From contig JALECJ010000256.1 of assembly GCA_023515745.1 (NCBI GenBank), positions 2,356,001 to 2,420,000 of the forward strand: 64,000 nt of DNA. Reading direction: 5' to 3'. Origin of the DNA: Amoeboaphelidium protococcarum (lineage: Eukaryota; Aphelidiomycota; Aphelidea). Position numbers and translations under genes: made by a program. This document shows, in pieces, positions 55,330-64,000 of the stretch (the first letter of the stretch is position 1; each line of letters starts with the position of its first letter). The notes under the pieces are model-generated. The model worked only from the letters and a program-made list of their open reading frames with translations, was not told the origin of the DNA and did not search any database.

Positions 55330-56031
55330 TCAAAAACGGAAACTCTTGACGTACTCCTTCACAGCCTCAGGAATGTCAGCAGTGAGCAATTGTTGACGTC
55401 TGCATTCAACGTTAGTAGGGATGTTGAACACGCTCTTCTCTACCTTGTCAGTGTTAAAGTCAAAGTAGAGAGTGGAAGACTTTAAATTGTAGTCACCATT
55501 GCGAATATTCTACTCTTTTGCGACCCAGTCGTTGGTGCTGACATCGACAAAGTAACGATCAGTCATTTGACCATCGTTCTCGGAGTACTTATAAGAGTCG
55601 ACCAATTTGCCAGCATAGAACTGAGTACGCTCAAACTTGTAAGATTTCTAAGGAGCTGGGCTGCCATCGCCTTCATAAACGACACAGTCAACATCACCAT
55701 CAGAGTTCTTCTATGAGAAGGTGTAGAGCTTGCTGTCAACAAAGAACAGGGTGGCATTGAAGTTCTAGCTTTTGACATTAGCTTTGGCTTTCATTGCAGA
55801 AAAATCAATCCACTCTTCAAAATACAACGGCGCGGTAGTGGTATTGAGGTAAAACAGAGAGCTAGCATGGTACTGCTTGGGCATAGGCAGTTCATCCTTG
55901 GCAGCACCAGTTACAACACTAGACAGAGGACGATCCAGACCCAGCTCAGTCTTGAACACCAGCAGCTCCATCCAGCTAGGCATAGCAGAAGCGACAGCAC
56001 ACAGAGCAGTTACAACAAAGGCAGTCTTCAT
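55330..56031 (-). CDS. Small secreted protein, paralog 2 (unknown family)
   Basis: This 233-residue ORF has a signal peptide, M-K-T-A-F-V-V-T-A-L-C-A-V-A-S-A. It is a full-length paralog of the 27582-28283 protein: same length and same blocks (P-S-W-M-E, F-K-T-E-L-G-L-D-R-P-L-S-S, K-Q-Y-H-A-S-S, D-V-D-C-V-V-Y-E-G, Y-F-V-D-V-S-T-N-D-W-V-A-K-E, V-F-N-I-P-T-N-V-E-C), both ending S-F-R-F. Differences are mostly conservative and cluster around residues 40 and 70-85. Relative to the neighbouring ABCF gene it has the same orientation as the other copy has to the ABCF fragment. Function unknown; presumably extracellular or wall-associated. Confidence 0.75.
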
Positions 56032-56514
56032 ATTGATTGATGGTGTCTTAACAGAAGGATGATATATAAATAAGACGAATATTTATCAGTAAACGGACGT
56101 TAAGTGAAGGGAAAAGGGGGAGACGAATGGAGATGGCAATCTATAGCGCGCCACACCGGCAGTTTAGACTTAGGGGTAATAAGCGCCACGTCTCACACAA
56201 AGATCTCCCAAAGCAGCAAGAGAGTGACACAATATTCTCTCTATTGATCAGTGAACAACAAGCGACGCGTCCATACTTGAACCGTAACCTATACTGCGCC
56301 ACAATGTCTTAAGCCTCTTAAATCATAGTGGCATTCATCTAGATTGAACCGTTGAAAGATTGTCAAGGATGTACATTCCACCAGAAGTGCCGTATTGTAA
56401 AGCTATTTATAATTATAATTTCTTTTAACACGCCAAATAATGATTGCGCTTAACAAGATATAAAATTGAATAATAACATACCAATTCATTAGTATATTAG
56501 GACTTGCACAAATA
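56032..56514 (-). promoter_or_regulatory. Upstream region of secreted paralog 2
   Basis: These 483 bases lie between the ABCF stop and the secreted-protein start, both on the minus strand. A TATATAAATA-like sequence lies about 35 bases upstream of the start codon (minus strand, near 56070), a plausible TATA element. An ACGCGT is at 56265. Confidence 0.4.
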
Positions 56515-58875
56515 TCACTACTTCTTACTGTTGATTGCATCCAAAATCTTTTGCTTGTACTCCATAATACCACTGGACCCTTCAATCTTGTCAGGATCAT
56601 AGATGGAAGCAGTTGATGTTGGATGGTACTTGGTGACACTACCATCAGCGACTATCCACATCTCATTACAGACAGCATCAACAAATCTCGCGTCGTGACT
56701 AACCACCAGCACACCTCCTTTGAATCCAGTTTTTGGATTAAGTGCTTTCACCAGAGAGCCAACCGTGGCAATATCCAGATTATTCGTAATCTCATCACAT
56801 ATCAGAATGTGAGGATTCTAAGCAGCCATTAGTGCAAACACCACACGATTCTTCTGTCCACCACTCAATGTTCTCATCGGCTACAGAGCCGTTGCACCAG
56901 TTATTCCAAATCGACCCAAGAGACCACGCAATTACTCTTCAGACTGATCAGGATACTTGGAATGTAAAAACTACACAGGAGACGCAAGCATGGCATTCTA
57001 ATCAGCCTCGAGCGCATCAATGTGGTGCTGTGCAAAGTACGCGATTCTCAACTTTCCATTTCTATGCACGTAGCCTTTCGTTGGCTCCATGTGTCCCATA
57101 AGCAACTTCAACAATGAAGTTTTACCTTGTCCATTACCACCAATCAGAGCAACACGACTATCCAGATTGACTGAAAAGTTGACATTCCGTAAGATCCATT
57201 TGAGTTGCTGTTCTGCAGCAGCATTATCATTGACCTAATTATCACCTCTAGCAGTATCATAAGTAAAGCTAACATTATCAGCCTGGAGAATAGGCATACT
57301 GAGCTTATCAGACGGATCTGGCCATCTCAACTTCAACTCTCCCTCATCAATACCATCATCTTCCAGAGGATTAAGTTCTGGCAGTTTCTCGAGTATTTTA
57401 ATCTTACTCTGAGCTTGGGCAGCACGTTTTGCATTATATCTCCACCTGTCGATAAAATCTTACAAATGTTATCGGTATTGCAATTGAGATTCATACTCAC
57501 GCTGCTAATTCTTTCTACGCTCATCCCTGATGCCGAGAAATGCCGTATAATTACCCTTGTACTGGTCAACGCGATGATTGTGCATATGAACTATATCTGT
57601 GCACACATTATCTAATAGATCTCGATCGTGAGACACCACCACCAAAGTGTTAGGCCATTCACTCAAATAACTTTCAAGCCAGAGCACCGAAGGGAAATCC
57701 AAGTGGTTAGAAGGCTCATCGAGGAAGAGGACATCCGGTTTACAGAATAGGGCTCTAGCAAGAGCAATAGCCATCCTCTTACCACCACTAAAAGTCTTGG
57801 TGGCCCGTTACTGCAAATCCTCCGTAAAACCAAGACCAGCTAGAATAACCGACGCTCTGGATCTAGCTTTATCTGCTTCCACGGCTTGCATCTTTGTCCA
57901 TACAATCTTTAACTGATCGGACAGTTACTCGGTCAGCAATTTATCGTTAACCAACGTGGCCTACTTTAGTCTCTCTTATAAATCAGCTTCCTGCCTGACC
58001 AAATTCGTGAGATAGACATCACCTTCAAGCACACAGTCCACAATACTCTAATCTGTTCCCTCAATCTCCTGCTCAACATGCAAGATACGCAAATACTCTG
58101 GCACACCATCTCTACTACTAGCAGCCTACACCTGACGCCGCGATATGAACCTCAACAACGTAGATTTACCGACACCATTTTTACCAACCAGACCATAACG
58201 GCGCCCAAATGCAAACGTGACCGAGGCGCTCTCCAGGATCTGCTTACCACCGAACGAGATATCAAAATTATCCAGCTTGATATCCCTACTCTTACCTTTG
58301 GCCAGCTCTGGGTCAATCGCTGTATTCTACCTGGTGTAATCAGTGCGATCGCCTTTGATATCAACATACGATTGATACTGAGCATATCCATTACGCGACT
58401 CTTACTTCTTCTACAATTTGAGCTCAGCCTTCAACAACTTCTTCTTCTCAGCCTCAGTCATCTCAGCCACGTTACGCTCTCTGCCTTTCAGCATGGCGAT
58501 ATCAGTCTTCTTTTTGGGTGCAGTCAATAGGGTAAGTTGAGTGCTGCGATTGAATTAATCCAGTTGATCCATCAGATTAGCATCCAATTCTTGCGGCTTC
58601 TCCTCCACCACCTACTTATCCTTCAAATCATATTGATCATAAAACTTGGATGTAAACTCAGTAAATTATTCCACCAGCGAACCATCTCCCAAGTCCAAAG
58701 ATACTTCAAGGTCGCGTACAAATGGTTATATAAAGTCGATAAACTCATCCTCAGTCACACCGCTCTTGCCACCTTAAACATCCTGGATGTACGATTGGAT
58801 GTAGTTATATACTGGCACCTCCATCTTTGGAAACAGCTATTTAAACTCTATCGCTGGCTCTTTCATCATTGTCAT
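56515..58875 (-). CDS. ABCF-family translation factor, Gcn20/ABCF3 type
   Basis: This 786-residue soluble twin-ABC protein acts on the ribosome with Gcn1/Gcn2. A long N-terminal domain (about 250 residues, with [10 protein letters not shown]) precedes ABC1: Walker [10 protein letters not shown], signature F-S-G-G-K-R-M-A, Walker [15 protein letters not shown]2: Walker [10 protein letters not shown], signature L-S-G-G-Q-K-N-R. Walker B of ABC2 is [10 protein letters not shown] instead of the usual L-D-E-P-T-N-H-L-D. Changes at the Pro and His are unusual for the family and may weaken the second site. Between them is the charged arm with [14 protein letters not shown]. No intron. A 3' fragment is at 26835-27125. 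Confidence 0.93.
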
Positions 58876-59065
58876 AACGTTCCTGTTAATATTTGATTAC
58901 TATTATAAGGGAGTGAGTGATATACTTCTTAATCAGATTGAAGAGAAGAAGAAAAGGTTCGTCAGGCTCGATTAAATTTATCTCTAATACCTTCATTAAT
59001 AATCAAAAGGGAATAAGAATATTGAAAAAAGAAATACTTAATAAGTAACAGTTTAATGATCTATT

Positions 59066-60361
59066 TCATTTTCGAGGGCGCTTTTTAGCAGCCGACCTGC
59101 CACCACCAGAAGAGCGTCGGCGTTTACCATAGTCTCCACCATTACCACCACCACTTGAAGCGTGTTGATCTTTGAGCTCCATCACAGCGAATCGCTGGGC
59201 TTCGGCGACGCGCTCATTCAGACACATCACGTTCTCTTTCGGAGCATCGAATAGATCCATCTTCTTACCAATGGTGGTTTCCAATTTCTAAAACATTTCC
59301 ACGTCATACTACGTGACAAAGCTGATCGATTTTCCACTTTTGCCCGCGCGCGCCGTTCTACCCACTCTGTGAATGTACGTCTTGCTGTTGGTTGGAAGAT
59401 CATAGTTAAGCACAACATCAACCTTGGGTAGATCTAGACCTCTGGATGCAACGTCAGTCGCCACCAAGATATTCCTACTGCCGGAGGTGAAGCTAGACAG
59501 CGCTCCAAGACGCTTAGGTTGTGACATTTATCCATGAAGCGATACGGCACTGAATCCGAGATTCCTTAACATTATAGCCAGTTTCTATGATGAATTACAC
59601 GTCGCGGTGAAGATGATTATAGAATTACCAGTCAACTCATTGACAGTGTAAGCTAAATACGCGTCTTTGTGAACCAGTGGGATAAAAAGGTAGTACTGCT
59701 TCAGACTGTCGACAGTGGAATACTTCTCAGACACTTGAATCTTGACTGGATCTTTGAGGGAGGCGCGTTATAGCTTGGCCACTTTATCAGTCATTGTAGC
59801 ACTAAACAAAAACGTCTATCTCTCAAAGGGTACCACTTTTAATATCTTTTCCAATTCCTTCTCAAAGTCCATAGTCAATAGGCGATCCGCTTCATCCATA
59901 ACGAGGAATTTAAGAGTCTTCAGATGGAAACCTTTAGTATTCTCCAGATGATCGACGAGTCTTCCCGGAGTGGCAACAACAATGTGAGGCTTCTTGCTCA
60001 GTGCTATAGCCTAATCAACCATATCTACTCCACCGACAATCGTGGCACATCTGACACCTATGAATGATCCCAGCGCTTCAAAATGCTTAGATATCTAGAA
60101 TGCCAACTCACGCGTCGGAGCTAGTACGCAAGCGAATAAGCCACTAGGCTTCTCCATCAGAGCTTGTAATATGGGTAGAGCAAATGCAGCTGTTTTTCCA
60201 CTTCCAGTCTAAGCGAGGGCAATCAAATCGCGTCCTTCTAGAGCGTATGGTATAGATTCAGCTTGCACCTCAGTTGGCTGTTTAAATCCCAATTTATCAC
60301 ACGCTTCCACAAGCTGCTCTATTAATTTCAAGTCTTTAAAAGATTTAACAGTATCGCTCAT
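59066..60361 (-). CDS. DEAD-box RNA helicase, DDX47/Rrp3-like
   Basis: This is a 431-residue nucleolar-type helicase for 18S rRNA maturation. Motifs in order are the Q motif [48 protein letters not shown] and [10 protein letters not shown]. The signature [14 protein letters not shown] and [10 protein letters not shown] fit Rrp3/DDX47. The short C-terminal tail is Gly- and Lys/Arg-rich (R-R-R-S-S-G-G-G-R), as in nucleolar members. The Gln in A-Y-N-Q... positions and others are TAA/TAG. No intron. Divergent promoter region with MON2 upstream is short. Confidence 0.93.
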
Positions 60362-60530
60362 TAAAATGTTATATTATTATTTTGGTTTTATCTTTGATCG
60401 GATGAATGAGAATTTTCAAAGATTTTATTCAGTTTTCATCAGCGTTGTTTAGGAGTTGTGCAACGATAATACGATTAAACTAACCATTGTGATAGTAGAA
60501 GACTGATGTTAAAATTAAAGTTGATTCATT

Positions 60531-63500
60531 TCATTTAATGGACATCATATCGGTTAGGATTTCGTTGCAATCTTGAGCAAGTTTCGATATTTCCCGATCT
60601 TTGGACATTGTCAGTTTAGACAGCTACTTGTTCAGCTCCAACAAGTGAAGATACTTGGCATTCTATTAGTATAAAGCCTTAATCGCAGGAGGAGCCTAAT
60701 CGGGAACTTAATAACTGATACTCAACTTATGTTTGAGTAGCTTCTGCAGAATATACTTGATTTCCTTAACTTTATATCTTGGTTGAGGAAACTTACTCAC
60801 GCCACCGCTTCGCTTGATCCAGGCATTCATAGCAGACTTGCATCGACTAATCACTTGAGAATAAGCTATAACGGCAATTCTATTAGGCACTGACTTGCTT
60901 AAGCTAGAATCTTGTGAGCACAAATCAAAGAGCAGATCCAGACTATAGTATGCCAATTTTTCGGATTTTGTCGGTATGCAGGTAAATGTCTGAAACCCAC
61001 TCTCTGAAGATAACACTGATATTGCCTACTAAGATGTTGAAGTACTTAGATCTGATAGATCCGACAGAGACTAAAGAATTAGCTTGATACTGTCATTGCC
61101 ACAATTATCACCAAATGACACCAACAATTTGATTACAGAGCCACAATAAGCCAAAAACTGATTGTCCATATCTGTCACCAATTCTAAGGAGACAAAGTGA
61201 GGTGGGTACTATGAACAAGCTCCACAAATGACAGCAAATTACTGAGCTACGCAATTCCACAGAGTCCAAATCTTGTCGCGATGCTTCCTATCATTGAGGG
61301 ATAACATGATAGCAGATATACTACTCGATAGAACTTGCGATGCCAAATCATTCAATTTGACAGCATGATTGGCATTATCTTCGGCATTCTCAGGGTGCAT
61401 TGTATAGACACAATCCCACTGGAGTTCAACTATTCTACCTGCGGCTTATAAGAATAATTCAAATTTTTGTAGATTAGTCTCTACTAGTAATGAACTAAAC
61501 TACTGGTCGGAAAACTGATCAGCAATAGACTTGAGTAACGCTTTCTAGAATGATACATAACTATTAGGCTTAATATCAGCGATAGAATGATTCTTGCACC
61601 GTTTCCAGAATCTTTCAGCCTAGTTATCATCAACAGTGACTAGAGCAGACTATTTATCGAACAGTTGCTGACCACCAGATGACAGTTAGTACATTTAAAG
61701 ACCAAAAGATTGATCGATGAAGGCATTGCTTAGGCCTTGATACAGATCCTCTGAAGCAATCGAAACTAAACGCGTCACAAAGTCAGTCCAAGTATCAACA
61801 ACGCACAATTGCTCATCTTTGTCAGGTATAAAGGTCTTGAGCATTCCCAAAAGACTACTAAAGCACACTTTCAAATTTACACCGAGACGCGACGCACTTG
61901 GAAGCATCATATCTTGATCAACATTCAGAGCATCGCCAAAGCAAAACTTGAGAACAGTCTATTGTATCATAGTCAATTTAGACTCATCCTTTGTCTTTAC
62001 GATAATTTTGTTAGCATTGCTCTAAGAACGATTCAGAGTATAGACTTCGAAGATAATGTTATCACCACTATTAGTAGAACGCAAATCGTAAATCATCAAA
62101 ATTTAGACCAGTGCCTTGAACAAAGCACTGAGGATATGCGAATTTACTTTAAAATCTAAATCAAACGCCAAATTCCACCACTGAGCAATTAAACTCAAAA
62201 TCTGAAGAAGAAGCTCCTCTCGCAAACGATATGAGAAGATACCATCAACTTCAAACAGCCGCGGCTCTGCTAATGAGTAACCATCCAAGCATTCTAGCAG
62301 CTGAATACAAATATCCTTCCTATTATGGAACTGCTGTACAATGAACATCAGCGCGTCAAAAATGCGTTTGAAGGCTTGCATCTACACATCTTAATTAACA
62401 ACACTGGGGACTTGAGTCAAGAACAGCTGCAACTCCATCAATGAGGGACTCTAAGATACACTTTCATGAATGATATGCACACAGCCATGTGCGTCATCTT
62501 TGCGTATGCTACAAGCTTCATCCTCTAATACACCAACTACATTATCAAAGACTTCATTGTACTTGGAGCCCAATGACACAAGCTTCTCGCTGTTGGTCAA
62601 AACAATCTACGCCAAGCTGGTAGCAGCAACGTTCTTGAGTTCAAAGCACTGCTTAATGGCAGCCTCTAATTTGTGTTCACTCGACTTACTACTATTACTG
62701 GTATTATCTTTAGCAGGGGGAGACTCTACCTACTAATTCCCAGATTTCAATACGGTTACAAGTTCATCCATAGACTTGATAGCCGTTTTCTGAATATTAC
62801 CTTCAGCCTGATGGTCAGAGGATACAAGTATTCCAGACAAAAGCTAACTGATCCTTTCATTGGAATATTAAATCAGTTGCAGACATGAAGGAAGTAAAAT
62901 CTCCTCAATAACACCAACAAGCTGAGACGCATCAAAAGCACTAGCAAAAGTCATAGACGAACACCGAAACAGGACTTAAGCCGCGGTCAGCTTAACTTCA
63001 TACCGATTAGTATCACAACAGAGAGAACGCAGAGCTTTTAAGCAAAACATTTTTTACTATAGTGGGGACTCAATTTGCTTCAAGTGCTCACAGATTGACC
63101 AAACTAAATTGACACCAACCAGAGCACAATTGACCTCAACTTCTTATTGTACAAATTTCTGAATAAGATTCACCAAAGGCACAACATTCTCCATACCCAA
63201 TTGTGATAGATATTCCGAGCATACAGATTACAATATCTGCATGGAAGACCGAATTAGAAGCACCATGTTCTTTTGTACGAACTAATGCTAGTCACCTTGG
63301 AAAATACCGCCAATAGTTTCGAGAACGATTGCGTAACTGGATGGTTATAAGTAAGCACCGACAAGCTGAAGCAATTTGTTAAGCGCTTCTAAACCCACTA
63401 ATTAAACTTGAGTTGATTGTTCAGTATTAGCAGCTGAAAGCACAATTATAGACTTCAAAGGCAGAAGGATCATATCGGCCACTCTCTGACTGCTCTGTTC

Positions 63501-64000
63501 ATCCAATTCCTTTGTCCTAGCTCTAGCCTACAACTAGTTAGCCACATTATCCACTAGAGTGGAAATCTAGGTACTTGCGAGAGCACTGACGTCCGCTTGA
63601 CTAATCTTGAGTCTCATTATATGAACAAGACAAGCAAACGCTTGATCCCATACCACAACCAAGCTATCTTGCGCGGATTCAAACAAAAACTTTGTCAGGT
63701 TCACCTGCAAGACTTCACTGATCGACTGAATCAGCACCACAGAACTGGCTGCAGCAAACTGAATTCTAGAGTCATCGGCCGCAGAGAGAGGCGACACATC
63801 TATCGCCATCTGGGATACATCCGCTGATGCCGTGTCAGCCGCCATTGGATTATAAACTACTTCTCTAAAAGCGACATCTTTCTGCAGCTAAAGCAGTCGC
63901 TGAAGAATGTCTGTATTTGATATTTGCAATCCAAACAAGCACGCTCGTATCAATCCACTTATCATATTCGAAAGTTCTCTTCTCGATAGCAAAGCAGACC
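60531..64000 (-). CDS. Mon2-like large HEAT protein, C-terminal part (5' beyond window)
   Basis: The frame runs about 1,156 codons to TGA at 60531 with no intron needed. Alpha-helical HEAT/HDS-type repeats fill it. The best-matching family block is near the end: L-L-F-D-L-C-S...R-I-A-V-I-A-Y-S-Q-V-I-S-R-C, then F-P-Q-P-R-Y-K-V-K-E-I-K-Y-I-L-Q-K-L-L, which corresponds to the conserved C-terminal region of Mon2 (the Arf-GEF-like scaffold lacking a Sec7 domain). A second block, Y-E-V-K-L-T-A-A-Q-V-L-F-R-C, is HEAT-like. Mon2 works with Dop1 at the trans-Golgi/endosome. Because the N-terminal DCB-HUS region is outside the window, the assignment rests on the C-terminus. Confidence 0.7.

Noticed and set aside
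57205-57615. 136-codon + strand ORF within the ABCF gene
   Set aside because: Antisense to the ABCF reading frame; composition is Ile/Leu-rich with no motif, typical of a shadow frame.
1-64000. Bacterial or organellar origin of the window, with operons or ribosome-binding sites
   Set aside because: Spliceosomal introns, Snu13, Lsm5, histone-fold and DEAD-box genes, and individually oriented genes show nuclear eukaryotic DNA.

Overview
The window is a gene-dense nuclear segment of a eukaryote that reads UAA and UAG as glutamine and uses UGA as its only stop. Nearly every gene contains in-frame TAA and TAG codons, about 35 readable genes end in TGA, and reassigned codons fall on conserved glutamines: the Q-loop of an ABC transporter (TAG at 36970), the RRFQ motif of a ClpB-type ATPase (TAA, minus strand, 7865-7867), the L-Q-E-S motif of a kinesin (TAA at 158) and the R-D-Q of a Ras protein (TAG at 14394). 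Introns are short (about 36 to 87 bases), GT-AG, and present in about a third of genes. Gene content points to a fungus or a close, early-branching relative (inference): two Kre9/Knh1-type GPI-anchored wall-like proteins, fungal aspartate-pathway enzymes, Mdm35, Hsp78, Msp1 and a Dld2-like dehydrogenase, together with kinesin-1 and a Zwilch-like kinetochore protein.

Layout. 1-13.5 kb: kinesin-1 tail, Mdm35, Snu13, capping protein beta, a Zwilch-like protein, Hsp78, Lsm5, an 8-exon coiled-coil protein, then homoserine kinase and aspartate-semialdehyde dehydrogenase side by side. 14-28.3 kb is the unstable part: a Ras GTPase and HemB flank a stretch of decayed duplicates. There follow a frameshifted gene, a 3' fragment of the Kre9-like gene, two tandem 866/867-residue F-box-like paralogs, the intact Kre9-like gene, and an ABCF 3' fragment next to a small secreted-protein gene. 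The last two repeat, in inverted orientation, the arrangement at 55.3-56.9 kb. 29-47.5 kb: housekeeping genes (mS38, EMC1, OCIA-type protein, NF-YB, Fes1/HspBP1, ABCD transporter, two START proteins, an SF3A1-like remnant or divergent gene, a PPR protein, PEX12, RWDD1/Gir2, a second Kre9-like protein). 47.5-49.5 kb is the longest stretch without a recognisable gene. 49.5-64 kb: cytochrome-b5 front-end desaturase, Msp1, an unknown, D-2-hydroxyacid dehydrogenase, the second secreted paralog, a Gcn20-type ABCF protein, a DDX47-like helicase and a truncated Mon2.

Genes are individually promoted and found on both strands, and there are no operons. Functional neighbours worth noting are the two aspartate-pathway enzymes, the two tandem START genes, and several peroxisome or lipid genes (ABCD, PEX12, desaturase). 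Recurrent 5'-truncated gene copies (hemB, Kre9-like, ABCF) mark 14.9-28 kb as a duplication-prone region. All calls are from reading the sequence; no database search was run.
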